Assembly (NCBI GenBank): GCA_022316685.1
Contig: JAKJHU010000368.1
Span: 1-64,000, forward strand
Length of the DNA stretch: 64,000 nucleotides
From: Progne subis subis
Taxonomy: Eukaryota; Chordata; Aves; Passeriformes; Hirundinidae
Direction: 5' to 3'
The stretch's first letter is position 1. Every line of letters starts with the position of its first letter. Of this stretch, positions 9,894 through 20,785 are shown piece by piece. The translations under genes and the position numbers were made by a program. The notes beneath the pieces are model-generated. The model was not told the origin of the DNA. It was given only the letters and a program-made list of their open reading frames with translations, and searched no databases.

Positions 9894-10374
9894 GCCAAAA
9901 ACCAGGCCGTGCCAAACCAATACAGCTTGTTCTGCTAAATTTGCTGATTTCTGAAAAGAGCTTCATTCCCATTCCTTGTTACAAGGGAACTATTTCTTTC
10001 TGCACAGCTACAGCTTTTTGCACAGTTCAAGCATTATCTTGTTGCCTCGGCATCAGGGCCCATCAGGCTGAGTCTGACCTGTCCTTTCTCCAAGCTGCAA
10101 ACAGAACCTGCCCCCAGCCAGTGCCCTGCAAACAGGCAGGGTTCTGTAGGGCCAGGGAGAGTGCACAGAGATTTGGGGTCTGTGAGTGCTGGCAGGGAGA
10201 GATCAGGCACAGGGAAACACCTGCAGGGGGAAAATCTCCAGGAAGCAGAGAGAGTCCCTGTCCCTGAGCCCCATGGCCTCCAGTCCCTGCTGCAGGGCCA
10301 GACCTGACTCTGCTGCTCTCTGGGGCTGGGACAGGGGCAGGGAGAGTCTGGACTCTGCAGTGCCAGCCAGAGGA

Positions 10375-10670
10375 AAACAATGGACCTTTGGTTATACAGG
10401 TCCCTGCAGTGTCACAATGGTCTCCATGGTTCCATGAGGCCATGAAGAGGAAAAATGGCTGCTGGATTCCTTGGGGCCCTGCAATGTAACAATTTCATCC
10501 TGGTTCCATGAGACCACAAAGCGTCACTATGGTCCACTTGGTTTCATGAGGTCCTGCAGTGCCACAATGGCCCCTCGGTTCTAAGAGGTCCTGAATGGCA
10601 GAGAGGTGTCCTTGGTGACAGAGTGACACAAGTGACCCTTGGTCACACCAGGCCCCGCAGTGTCACACGG
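10375..10670 (+). repeat. Degenerate ~37-bp repeats (TTCCATGAGGCC / TGTCACAATGG)
   Basis: Several degenerate units of the form GTTCCATGAGGCCCTGCAG and TGTCACAATGGTCTCC belong to the dispersed ~37-bp family that forms larger arrays at 21590, 23530, 41310 and 45170, here in the reverse orientation to those at 21590 and 45170. The copy B counterpart is ~62145-62450. Confidence 0.7.
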
Positions 10671-11275
10671 CACCTTTGGTTCTGTGGGGCCGCAGTGTCT
10701 GTTCTGCTGGTGAGCAGGGTCAGCACCAAAGACACAGACACAAAGTTCAGGAATTCTGTGATTTATTGTAATGCAAAAGTGCAAAGAATCAGCAAAGGAG
10801 AAGCTCAGCAATGCACCCAATCATCACTACCAAAGATTGCCTGCAGTGATTAAGAAAGAGACAGCACCAGGTCCCCTCAGACTTTCCCATCACCCACATC
10901 CACACATCAGCTGGGGGAAGCTGTCCCAGCCAAGGACTGCAGAGCCACTCCTGGACACTGGGAATTCCTGCAGGTGCCTCCAGCCCCAGGTGAGGCTCCA
11001 ACCTGGCTGTGAGAGGGCCCAGCTCTGACAGTGCTGAATAAACAAACTGACAGCACTTCTAGTGCAGGAACATCTGCTTTCATTCTCCTCTTGGGTTTCA
11101 CCCAAAGCCTGGCCAGGGCTCAAGGAGGAACCAAGGGAGTTGACTTGATCCGAAACTCCCAGACAAGGCCAGATGTGGATTTCATGGCCTTGTCCAGTTT
11201 CTAAACACAGAAATGTCAATCCATGTTTTACTAATGAGTGGATACACCTATCACAGCTCTAATGACCATGCATAT

Positions 11276-12711
11276 TTCATTAATGAGCAGATACAAAGAT
11301 AACCTTTGGTTGGAAGGTTCATCCAGAGGTCTCCTTGGCTCAGGGCCTGTTGTTCAGGCCTCACTCAGGGCCTGTTGTCCAGGCCTTGGAACTTGAGGGG
11401 TGGTTTAGTGCTGGGCTTGACACTGCTGGGTGAGCGGCTGGACTCCATGAGCTCAGAGGTCTTTCCCAACAGAAAGGATTCCATAATTCCAGGATTCCAT
11501 CTGCTGGATTCAGCCAGGTCCATGTTAGCAGCATTGCTTTGCTCAAAACATTTCCTCTTGCTCAGCTCTTGAGGCCTAAGGCTTCAGCTCCTTCAGCTCC
11601 TGGTGCTGAGCTGCTCACGCTGAACGAGACAACTCACAGAGAAGAATACAGTTCATGCAATTCCTTCTGGGACACTGAGAGGGGAGGCTGTGAAAACAGG
11701 AGCATTGTTTGGTGTGGCCTCCTCTCTGCCCTTCATGCCTTTCAGCGCTTTGAAGCAGCCAAGAGCTTTCTCCAAGAGTGCAATGAAGCAGCTGTTCCTG
11801 CTCCCAGGTCTGGCTCTTCCCAGTCTCTGACCTTGCCTGCTTTTGTCCCTCTTGCTGTGCCCTCTGTGCCCCCTGTGCTCGGTGGCTGCTGCCCAGCACT
11901 GTGGAACTGGCACAGATCCAGGGGTCGAGACCCTCCTTTCTCTGCCCTTGGAGCTGCCTGCTCACAGCAGCCTTTTCCATCTGGAAGCTGCACGTGGAGA
12001 GGGAGTCCCCACCTCTGTTCCTTGCACAACCTCCAGGAGCCCAGGGCTGCCATCTCAAGTCCCTGCTGGCCCTGAGGGCTCCCAGGTGCCTCAGGCTGCT
12101 GTGACACCAGTGCACACGGGAGGGAAGAGTGGCAGGGGCTGTGCTGAAAGTCAGCTCCATGTGCTGCTGCTGCTGCTGCTGTGGGGGTCATTTGTGCAGC
12201 CGTGCCCCAGAGTGAGGGATCAGATCCAGGCACTGCTGCTGCTCCCTGGGGATCAGCCACCATTTGGTTGTTGCTGTCAGGGCCAGCAGAAGCGGTGGCT
12301 GGAGCAGCGGGTGCTGACAGTGCCCCAAGGCCCGGGGCTGGAGGGGTCCCTGGGCTGGGGCTGGCAGGGAGCTGCCCCTTGTTCTCCCTCTGCCTCCCGC
12401 AGAGCTGGGCCGGGCACAAGTGGGGCAGCACAGCAAACAGGGAGCCTGCCAGTCTCTTCCAGCCCTGTCTGCTCACAGTTTGGGCCTTGGAGCTTCAGGT
12501 GGACAAAGGCAGCTGCTTCTGCTCCCTCTGTGTGTCCCCGTGTTCAGCAGTGCTGCTCCATCAGTCTGTGCCCAGCAGTGGGAAAAGCCTCAGCCCTGCA
12601 GGGCCAGGAGCTGCCAGGCTCTGCGTGAGCAGCTCAGTCAGTGGGATGGCAGCTGCTCTAAACAGGAACCAGGAGCAGAGGACATGCCTTTTTTAGGATG
12701 TATTTTCTGTT
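11276..12711. other. No gene seen; GC-rich DNA
   Basis: Just outside duplication copy A. Frames of up to 261 codons are open on both strands and overlap one another, including (CTG)n runs at ~12160-12180. No motif, splice pattern or repeated protein family is recognisable. Confidence 0.5.
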
Positions 12712-12818
12712 TAAAAAAAAAAAAACAAACAAAACAACAAAAAAAAAAAACAAAACAAAAAAAAAAAAAAAAACAACAAAAAACACAAAAAAAAACCCCA
12801 CCAGAAAAAATGAAAGCA
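12712..12818 (+). repeat. A-rich (AAAAC)n-like tract
   Basis: A ~100-base run of A with scattered C, ending in AAAACCCCACCAGAAAAAATG. It encodes Lys/Asn/Gln-rich nonsense in the plus frames. It may be an old retroposon tail or a simple repeat. Confidence 0.9.
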
Positions 12819-13743
12819 AAAACTGCCACAAAATGTTGTTAAAATTCTTCTGTAACTTTGGATTAAGAAAAAGGAAACTGATATTTTGAAATGAGAACTC
12901 AGTTACTTACTTTGTAATGTGCTGGCGGCAAGGATCCATCATCTGCTTCTTTTGAGATTCTGAGGATTTTTTCAATATTGAGTTATTTTAAATTGTGGTT
13001 GAAGCAACAGGCAACTGAAAGATGGATTGTGCATGACAGTGTCTTGACTGTAAAAATATTACAGTTTGAAACTTGGATGTAAAGTATTGCAAATGAAATT
13101 TCCAAAATCCCAATGGATTGTGTGACAGCAGCTTTTCCTCGAGGATGTGCAGCAACACAAAGAGTTCATCAGGGGGTGGGGGGCTTGGGGCTTTGTCCTG
13201 TGCCCCTCTGAATGTCATGAAACAGGACTTAACCTGCCACCAGCCCAGTCACCTTCTGCCACCGAAGCTCCTTGGACCTTGTGTCCCCCAGAGCAGACAC
13301 AAAGTGTTTCTGCTGCACCCCCCATAGCATAAATCCACTGAGAGCTGGGATTTTCCCAAGGCTTGTCTCCATTGTGCCATATTCCTAAAGAACCAGCAGC
13401 TCATCCTGATGAATATGGCGAGTTACACGGATGGTTGTCAGCTCCATTTCCTCCCTAGAAATCCTGAAACTGCTTCTGAATGCTGCTCCCTTCAGCTCTT
13501 GGACACCTATTCACACGAGTTGGGAAAAAAAATCCCCTGGCCACCAGCTTACAAGTGAGTTATGCCAAAGTTAGAGCTCTGTGGGAAATCTCTATCTATT
13601 CTTATCCTTTTATATATCTATTGGAGGGGTGTGCACTGATGTGACTTGTATAGAAAGGAAGGAGTGTGCAAGCAACGGACTGACACTTTCACTCTCAGTG
13701 TTCATTCCATATCCATGAGGACAAGGACATTGTGGAAAACCTT
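12819..13743. other. No gene seen; AT-richer DNA
   Basis: Only short frames are open. No repeat family or regulatory signature was recognised. The segment leads into the 51-bp minisatellite. Confidence 0.5.
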
Positions 13744-14075
13744 ACACAGACAAACCCTTCTGTCCATGGATACAGAGACATGCAAGAGCCCCTGGCACAC
13801 ACAGACCCTTCTATCCATGGATGCAGAGACATGCAAGAGCCCCTGGCACACACAGACCCTTCTATCCATGGATACAGAGACATGCAAGAGCCCCTGGCAC
13901 ACACAGACCCTTCTATCCATGGATGCAGAGACATGCAAGAGCCCCTGGCACACACAGACCCTTCTATCCATGGATACAGAGACATGCAAGAGCCCCTGGC
14001 ACACACAGACCTTCTATCCATGGATACAGAGACATCCAAGAGCCCCTGGCACACACAGACCCTTTCCCCACAAGC
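13744..14075 (+). repeat. 51-bp minisatellite, ~6 units with alternating variants
   Basis: Units containing CCATGGATACAGAGACATGC or CCATGGATGCAGAGACATGC recur every 51 bp, at about 13765, 13816, 13867, 13918, 13969 and 14019. The variant base alternates A, G, A, G, A and then A, which suggests amplification as a 102-bp dimer. The step into the last unit has lost one C. As 51 is divisible by three, spurious long frames arise on both strands. Confidence 0.93.
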
Positions 14076-15955
14076 TGCACAACATGAGAACACAACCCTT
14101 GCAAACACTGACTGCAAGCCACAGCTCTGGGTGCTCCCCATGAAGCTCAGCTCTGGCACCACTGTCTGCCCCAGGCTCCAGAGGATGCAGTGGGAGCCCG
14201 GCTGGGCTCTGCCCTGGGGCCATCCTGCAGGCAGAGCTGGAAACAGGGAGCATTTAGGTGCCACAAACAGCCAAGCCAGGGGCACAGGGCAGCTGCTCCA
14301 GCCCGGACTGCACTGCTGTGTGCCAGAGGAGACAAAGAAGCTTCAGCTTTAGTCTAACTGAGCTGGGTGGGTGACCTGGGAAGAGTGGGGAGGCTCAGGG
14401 GGATTCACAGAGCTCATCCTGCTGGAAGGATGAGGAAAAGGGAGAGGGAACTCAGCAGTGAGGAGAGCTGAGGGCTGGAGAGCAGCTCTGAATGACACTA
14501 AAATGCCACTGTACCTCTGAGACATTGCTGTTCTTCTGCCAGGGCCAGGATGAGTCCCTAAGCCTGGGACTCAGTCTCCCTCATGGTGAGGGGCATCAAG
14601 GAAGGCAACAGTGTGACGGAGACTGAGATGGGCTGGGAACTCACTGGGGGAAAGGAGGGAGCAGTTGTGAAGTAAAAGGCAGCTGGGGGAGAGAACTGTT
14701 CAGTGAAGGGCTGAGCTACAGCTTGAGCAAGCTGAAAAATGTCGTTTGGAGCCATTCCAGATTGATTTCATTTCACAAGGTATTGAACCAGTTTAATTTA
14801 GGGGGGGTGTCTTGTTTTCCCTTGGATATGTGCCATCTGCAAGCTTGAGCTCCACTGCCAAAACGCTCAAGCAAGTCTCTGCTGCAGGTCACACTGTTTC
14901 TTCTTTGGCTGATTCCGGCCTGTTGCTGAGCTCCAGCAGAGCCCTGGCAGAGCCCAGAGCAGCCTCAGCATCCGCAGAGCCCGGCTGCAAGGAGAGAAAG
15001 CAGAAACCGCCCATCAGCTGAAGGCTCCTGTGCCCTTGTCCCAGCCGCCCGCGGTGCCCAGGCCATGCTGGCCGTGCTCAGAGCGGTGCCCAAAGCTGCC
15101 CATCATTGCTGCCTTTGGCAGCAGAGCAGGAGGGCAGGACATGTGCCCAGCCTGCAGCCAGCCACGGCACATCCACCTCCTCAGCAGCTGCCCAGAGCAG
15201 GATGCTCCTGTGCTCGCTGCCATCTCCCAAAAGCTCTTATCCCACCCATGCCAAGAAGATGGGGACCCACCTCACGCCATCCGCTGCTGGAAGAAAAGCT
15301 GCTCCCAAAGGATGTCCTCAGCCTTCTCCTAGGGCAGGCCCATCCACGCCACAGCTGGTCCCAAGCACTTCCCCATCCAGACTGGACACTGCCTGGAAGG
15401 CTTCCTTTAGAAAAACAAACAACAAATTAAGGAAAATAGATTACAGACAAAAAGGGGAAACAAGTGAAAGGATAAAAGATTTTATGTCAGTCACAGATTG
15501 AGGAAGGCCCAACCCCTGCATGCTAGGGAAAAACCCACCCACGGGTGAGGGAAGCCCATGCTTTCTCCCTTCCCCCCTGCACTGCCCCTCAAAAGTGATG
15601 GTGATCCCAAAGCAAACAAGGGGAGTGGAGCAGCCCAAGCCCTTCCTTGCCTGCAAAGCAAAGCAGCCATGCACAGGTGCTGGAGTCCCACCTCTGCTCC
15701 TGCCATGGGGGTTTGTTTGTGTCAGGCTGGCTGCCCCAGTCCCAGCCCCAGTCGTGGGCAGAGTGGCTGGAAAAGGCTGCCAGCACGGCTGGAAGCTGAC
15801 CCCCACCTGCCCCTGCTCAAAAGTAACTTGGCTGAAGACTCAATGCCATGACTGGCAGCAAAGGGGAGAATCCCTGCTGCCACACCCAGGTTGGGTCATG
15901 AGATGTTGGGCCAGGAGATGTCCAGAACTGGGAGCACACCCCTTTGTGGGCTCAC
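14076..15955. other. No exon recognised; region where PIM exons 5-6 would be expected
   Basis: On the minus strand this lies downstream of the PIM-like exon 4. I looked for the continuation of the kinase (SPPEW and the C-lobe) and did not recognise it. The segment 14459-14760 and the sequence from 14900 to 15350 have open frames on either strand but no known domain. Confidence 0.5.
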
Positions 15956-17250
15956 CTGCAAAGTGAGTGTAGGCCATGTCTTGCAGGTAGGTGCCACAGC
16001 CGAAGTCAATCAGTTTGGCCTGCCTGGTGGCCAGGTCATCCAGGATGTTCTCTGGTTTGATGTCCCTGTGCAGGACCCCGCAGCTGGTGCAGTGCTGCAC
16101 GGCCTCCAGCACCTGGCGGAACAGCTCCCGTGCCACCTCCTCGGACAGGAACCCCCGTGCCCGAATGAAATGCTGGAGGTCCTGACATCGTTCTGGGCGC
16201 TCCAGCACCATGATGATGTCGTTGGGGAGCTCAAGCCATTCCAGCAGCTGGGCGACATCAGGGAAGCCAGTGGAGACCTTGTGCAGCAGCACGATCTCCA
16301 GTGGTGCGCTGGTGCCGTTGGGCTGCGGGAGGAGCACGATGCCATCAGTGGGGCTGATGCCGTGCCAGGGCTGGGGAAGCCCTCACCCAGCCCGGGATGC
16401 TCTGCACCCTGCGCTGGCCCCACGCCCGCTCTCCCTCCAGGCATCCTTGGGGCTTCCATCCTGCCGGGCCTCGGCTCATCCCCGCCCAGCACGCCCCGGC
16501 TTCTCCCGCTGGCCCTGCTCACTCACCAGCCGGTCCCAGTGCCGGACGCGGTTCCGTGGCACCCTTTTGATGGCCACCTGCAAACCAAGGGGAGCAGCGG
16601 GATGAGCTCAGCACCCGCCCTGCCCAGCCCCATCCTCCATCTCCTGCGCCTGCCGCCGGCCCCGCCGCTCACCGGGGCGCCGTCCGAGAGCCGCGTCGCC
16701 GCGACGACGCTGCCGAAGCCGCCGCGCCCCAGGAGCGACCCCACTCGGTACTGCTCCTTGAGGCCATGCTGCGCCTTCCCTGCCGGCGAGACACGGCTGT
16801 CAGTGCTCGGCCCGGGGCCAGGAACAGCCCCCGAGCGCCCCTCAACCGCCCCGGGCCGGGCATCCCCAGGCGTTCGCTCCTGGGGACGGGACAGCGGCGG
16901 CTCGGGGCCGGCGGCCGCGCTGCCGAGCGGCGGAGCTCGGGCCGGGGAAGCCGCAGCAGAGGCGGCGGGAGCGGCTGCACCGCGTGTGTCCTCTGCGGGG
17001 CCCGGGAGGAGCCGGGGCCGGGGCCGGGGCCGGGGCTGGGGCCGGGGCCGAGGCCGGGGCCAGGGCCGAGCATGGCTCAGGCGCAGCCAAAGGGCAGCGA
17101 TGCACCCTTGGCTCCAGGCACCTGATGCCCCGCCCAGCATCGCCACCGCCAGTACGGGCCAGAGCCGGGCCGAGGGGAGACCGCGGCGGGACGCCCGGGG
17201 GCGGGGACGGGGCAGCCCCGTGTGGGGCCGGGGGCGGGCTGGGGGCATGG
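15956..17250 (-). pseudogene. PIM1-like: PIM1-like serine/threonine kinase, 5' exons only
   Basis: Exons with consensus splice sites on the minus strand: exon 2, 16779-16673 (107 bp, Gly-rich loop GRGGFGSV); exon 3, 16577-16527 (51 bp, VAIK with the ATP-binding Lys); exon 4, 16322-15956 (367 bp, catalytic HRDIKPENI and DFG in LIDFGCGTY). Phases join correctly, and 107, 51 and 367 bp agree with the vertebrate PIM1 exon pattern as I remember it. The hinge LERPE is typical of PIM kinases. The 5' frame is open from exon 2 back to an ATG at 17138-17140 (or 17246-17248) and is Arg/Pro-rich, and I could not fix the exon 1 donor. Exon 4 ends at a GTGAG donor after HFAG, but no C-lobe exons are recognised downstream, so the copy is probably truncated. 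PIM kinases phosphorylate survival and cell-cycle substrates in cytosol and nucleus. Without the C-lobe no active kinase is expected. Confidence 0.85.
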
Positions 17251-17300
17251 CCCGGCCCGGCAGGGTAGAGGGAGACTGGGAGAGGAGGGGGACACCGGGA
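16560..17300. promoter_or_regulatory. CpG island over the PIM-like 5' end
   Basis: CG dinucleotides are dense here compared with flanking DNA. The island covers exon 2, the putative first exon and upstream sequence, as expected for a promoter of the minus-strand gene. No TATA box is obvious. Confidence 0.7.
17010..17072 (+). repeat. GGGGCC-type G-rich tract (quadruplex-like)
   Basis: The plus strand carries about nine tandem GGGGCC-like hexamers with CTGGGG and GAGGCC variants. On the minus strand they encode the Pro-Arg repeat in the putative N-terminus of the PIM-like protein. Closely spaced G-runs fit the usual quadruplex pattern. The tract may vary in length. Confidence 0.75.
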
Positions 17301-18189
17301 AAGGGAAGACCGGGAGAGGGTGCGGGACTGCGGGAGAGGGTGCAGGACTGAAGGGAGAGGGAGAGAAGAAGCGGGAGGGAGTCGATAAAACCACTTCTTT
17401 GGCTTATGCCGATGCTTTCTGCCACTGCTGCTGCCCGCTGCTGCTGCTGCCGCTACTTGCAGCTGCTGCAACTGAAGCCCCGGGGGCCGTTTTGTCCCCA
17501 TGGTCCTTTTGTCCGTTTCCCGCTCAGCCCCGTGCCAAGCCCCGCGCTCCCCGAGGGCAGCCCCTGAGCCTGTCCAGACACGGGAACTTTGCAGTGTTGA
17601 GCCAAGACCCAGAGTCTTGACTCCTGCACGGTGGCACAGGAATCCCCTTGGCTGCTGCTGTGCATTGTCCCTGCTGAGGGTCAGACACTGTCAGAGCACA
17701 TTCCCTGAATGCACAATTTGTACCTGATCCAAGCACTTCACTTGTGTCTCCAGCATTGCTTTCCAAGAAAAACAGGGGAAGGCAAACTGAGTGTAGCTCA
17801 TGGTATTTTACAGTGTCTAAAACTTGCCACGTCATGAATCTTAGTGGTGAGATCCATTTGGAATTAATGGAATGGGGAAGTAGTGCAAGATGGAAAAGGG
17901 GGAGCATAGAAAATAAATTGGGAAAAACATCCTGGATATTTTTTTTTCCATTTCATTTCATTTCTTAGAAGCTGTTTCAGTTTTCCCAGAACCTTTCTCC
18001 TGTCTGCTCTTCCAAGAAACTTTCCTGGAGAATGAGGTGCAGCTTCTGTCACAGGATATGCCACCAGCTGCAGCTTCCCTTGGCTTTCCACACTGTGCAT
18101 GCAGCAGGAGTCTTGCAGGAAAGCAGGACAAATATTTGATAAACCTGACAACTTGTTCTTTCTTTTCCTTGTGGACTGGGGAGCTGTGC
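17301..18189. other. No gene seen
   Basis: Upstream (minus-strand sense) of the PIM-like gene. It contains a (CTG)n-like run at ~17425-17465 and otherwise unremarkable sequence with no recognised repeat until CR1 begins near 18190. Confidence 0.5.
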
Positions 18190-18625
18190 CATTGGTAAGG
18201 TTTTCATTGTGACTGTTCTCCCCTAAGAAAACAGTACAGGGTACCAGTGGTACCTACTGGGAGTCTGTTATCCATCCACCCAAGCAAGAAGAAGAGGTGG
18301 ACAACTTATTCTATAAGCAGCTGGAGAATGTTTCAGGATCACCAGCCCCTGTTCTTGTAGGTGACTTTAACCTGCCAGACATCTGCTGGGATCTTCATAA
18401 CAGCAGCAAAGAGGCAGTCCAGGAAGGTTTTGGAGTGTATGGAGAAGACTTTTGTCACAGCTGGTGTGAGCCCACCAGGGGATGGACTGTGTTAGACCTG
18501 TTGTTTGCAAATAGAGAAGGACAGGTGGGAGATGTGGTGGTTGGAGGATGCTTGGGGCACAGTGATCAAGAAATGAGAGAGTTCTCAATATTTGGTGAAA
18601 ACAGAGGAACATCAATAAGACTTCT
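18190..18625 (+). mobile_element. CR1 LINE fragment, endonuclease region
   Basis: The frame from 18297 encodes the CR1 endonuclease segment with VLVGDFNLPDICW and the later LDLLFANREG and LGHSDQEM. These are conserved blocks of the APE-type nuclease that nicks target DNA. It is a 5'-truncated fragment and is cut at 18626 by an ERV-L-type LTR, so the LTR insertion is younger than the CR1. Confidence 0.9.
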
Positions 18626-19282
18626 TGTCCTGGTTTGGAGACAAATTTGGGGGGAAAACCCCTGTATAGGATCCCTCTGGGAAGCAAACCCAAGTGGCCC
18701 CCTCCTTCTAACCAATCCGAAAAAAAAAACCTTTTGGAGAAAAGTGGAAAAAACTATTTTACTAAACAAATAAAGTGCATACAAGTATAAAGAATGAATT
18801 ATATGAAACAATAAAACCTCTCGTTCTGAAGTGAGATGGCAAATTGAGAAAGTCCTTGCCGTGGGTGGAGCTCGGCTCTCTCTCAGTCTCTCCTCAGTCC
18901 CGGTCCCTCCGGCGCTGCTGGAAAATGCCGAGGTCCAGGCCCCGGTGGGCCGCAGGTGCAGCCCCCAGTGCTCCCCTGGGTTTTCAGTCTAGAGCAGGTT
19001 TAAACAGTTCCAAGAAAAAGAAAAAAAACAGTCCAGGGAACTTCTCTGCCCTAGCTAGCTGAAACTAACTAAAAGCAAAAAGATCTCTGTCCTGCAGTCT
19101 CTCCAAGCCTCCACCGAACACCGTCCGGAGAAGAATGTGGAGGAGTCAGGCAGTTTTCTCAAAACAAACGCCGCGCTTCTCCTTGCTCTTAGAACCAGTC
19201 TTAAAGGCACAGGACTCAATATACAGAGTTCAAACAGAACAGACGATTGGGGATACAAGCATCATAAAGTCACCTTAGGACA
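18626..19282 (-). mobile_element. ERV-L-type LTR (family of the 33251-39922 provirus), minus orientation
   Basis: Starts TGTCCTGGTTTGGAG on the plus strand and ends CACCTTAGGACA. The termini TGTCCT...AGGACA are an inverted repeat with TG...CA ends. The ~657-bp sequence matches both LTRs of the ERV-L provirus. It is followed at 19283-19372 by the same internal sequence that flanks the provirus 3' LTR, so this is the 3' end of a mostly deleted element. Confidence 0.9.
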
Positions 19283-19430
19283 TTCCACCCCTTATCCCCA
19301 TATTGTCAATTTACTAAAACTAATTTATACTCTAGCTCTACACACACCACACATCGATATAAAAAAACAATGTGCAGCACAAACAGAACAGACGACTGGG
19401 GATACGAGCATCATAAAGTCACCCGAGGAC
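19283..19430 (-). mobile_element. ERV-L internal stub and partial second LTR
   Basis: TTCCACCCCTTATCCCC to ~19372 equals the polypurine-tract side of the provirus (33913 onward). It is followed by ~55 bases (CAGACGACTGGGGATACGAG to CCGAGGACA) resembling the outer end of the same LTR. The internal genes have been deleted. Confidence 0.7.
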
Positions 19431-20047
19431 AGACCCCGACAACCCCAATACAGGGGGCGGGGGCTGACTCAACCAAAGCGAGATGTTTGCCTGCAGGCGT
19501 GATCGTTGGACCAAGAAGACAATGGCTCTCACTTACTGCTAAAACATGGACTACCTGTTCCCCCTTGGGAGCTTCAATACATTTACCTGTTCCCCCCGTG
19601 ACTGAGGACTGTAATAAAAACCCCTGAGTTAACCAGAGATTTGGAGAGACCACCGTGACAGACAGATATCAAAACCTGTCCCCGAGACACACAAAGCAGT
19701 CACACGCAGACGAGAGATTTTCGCCGAGGTCCTTCCGATCCCAGCTCACTGCTGAGAGCAGAGAGAGGAAGAAGAAGAACCTCTTTGTTTATTTTTACTT
19801 TTATACATTTCTGGCTTTTGGGGTTTCCACCCCTCAGCCTCAGTGGCCAGACCAATTGTCAGTTACAGTCCTTTTCAGGTTAGAAATATGCAAACAAAGG
19901 ACAGAGGATGAAAAACAAAGGATTTGTTTATGTTATATCTGTGGGAAAAAGGTAGAAAACTGCTCTAATATTGTACAGTAACTAAAAGATCTGACTCCAT
20001 TATGAAATTCAAAGGCTAAATAAAAACTCAGAAAAAACCAGGGTAAC
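19431..20047. mobile_element. Partial second-family LTR (U3-like) and unassigned LTR-like DNA
   Basis: 19431-19653 matches the U3-like part of the LTR at 20786-21260, including GTAATAAAAACCCCTGAG, then diverges. The remainder to 20047 carries antisense TTTATTT and AGCCTCAGTGGCC-like sequence and could be another LTR in minus orientation. No gene is seen. Confidence 0.5.
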
Positions 20048-20628
20048 ACCTCCCTCCAACCAGTCCGAAAGAAAAACCTTTGTGGAGAAAGTGGAAAAAA
20101 CTATTTTACTAAACAAATAAAGTGCATACAAGTATAAAGAATGAATAATATGAAACAATAAAACCTCTCCTTCTGAAGTGAGATGGCAAAATTGAGAAAA
20201 TCCTTGCCGTAGCTGTATCTCGGCTCTCTCTCAGTCTCTCCTCAGTCCCAGTCCCTCCGGCGCTGCTGGAAAATGCCGAGGTCCAGGCCCCGGTGGGCCG
20301 CAGGTGCAGCCCCCAGTGCTCCCCTGGGTTTTCAGTCTAGAGCAGGTTTAAACAGTTCCAAGAAAAAGAAAAAAACAGTCCAGGGAACTTCTCTGCCCTA
20401 GCTAGCTGAAACTAACTAAAAGCAAAAAGATCTCTGTCCTGCAGTCTCTCCAAGCCTCCGCTGAACACCGTCCGGAGAAGAATGTGGAGGAGTCAGGCAG
20501 TTTTCTCAAAACAAACGCCGCGCTTCTCCTTGCTCTTAGAACCAGTCTTAAAGGCACAGGACTCAATATACAGCACAAACAGAACAGACGACTGGGGATA
20601 CAAGCATCATAAAGTCACCCTAGGACAT
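20048..20628 (-). mobile_element. ERV-L-type LTR, partial, minus orientation
   Basis: Begins inside the LTR at CTCCCTCCAACCAGTCCG and runs to the terminal CCCTAGGACA. Matching internal stub sequence (TTCCACCCCTTATCCCC) follows. This is the second member of the local duplication. Confidence 0.87.
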
Positions 20629-20785
20629 TCCACCCCTTATCCCCATATTGTCAATTTACTAAAACTAATTTATACTCTAGCTCTACACACACCACACATC
20701 GATATAAAAAACAATGTGCAATATACAGCACAACAGAACAGATGATTGGGGATACGAGCATAAAGTCACCCGAGGACAGACCCCG

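Larger units (their letters stand above)
3136..11275 (+). repeat. Segmental duplication, copy A (~8.1 kb, direct)
   Basis: This interval aligns in order with 54906-63043. Shared landmarks are the TGACATCA array, the solo LTR at 5403-5955, the OR-tail relic at ~6650-6745, the poly(T) tract at ~6846, the second LTR ending at 8981, the 39-bp VNTR at 9621 and the 37-bp repeats at ~10375. The left edge falls inside the class II integrase gene at a short shared AATTTCCAG. The right edge is near TGACCATGCAT at ~11260-11273. Similarity is uneven, very high across ~7080-8420 and much lower across ~4640-5060. Confidence 0.92.

Noticed and set aside
9402..9972. Long repetitive frames on both strands across the 39-bp VNTR (up to 214 codons)
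   Set aside because: Unit length is a multiple of three and lacks stops. All frames show repeats, and the array changes length and sequence between duplication copies.
11742..12628. 244-261-codon frames on opposite strands
   Set aside because: Mutually overlapping in GC-rich DNA, without any recognisable domain or splice structure.
12420..12889. Lysine-rich frames near 12.7 kb
   Set aside because: Produced by an A-rich simple repeat.
9621..14075. CRISPR-like repeat-spacer array
   Set aside because: Units are contiguous tandem repeats without unique spacers, and the genome is vertebrate.
13646..14352. Repetitive frames on both strands across the 51-bp minisatellite
   Set aside because: Same artefact: a stop-free unit divisible by three, with no domain and opposite strands equally open.
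15891..17351. 486-codon + frame over the PIM-like locus
   Set aside because: It is the antisense of the kinase exons and CpG island. The minus-strand exons have splice sites and catalytic motifs.
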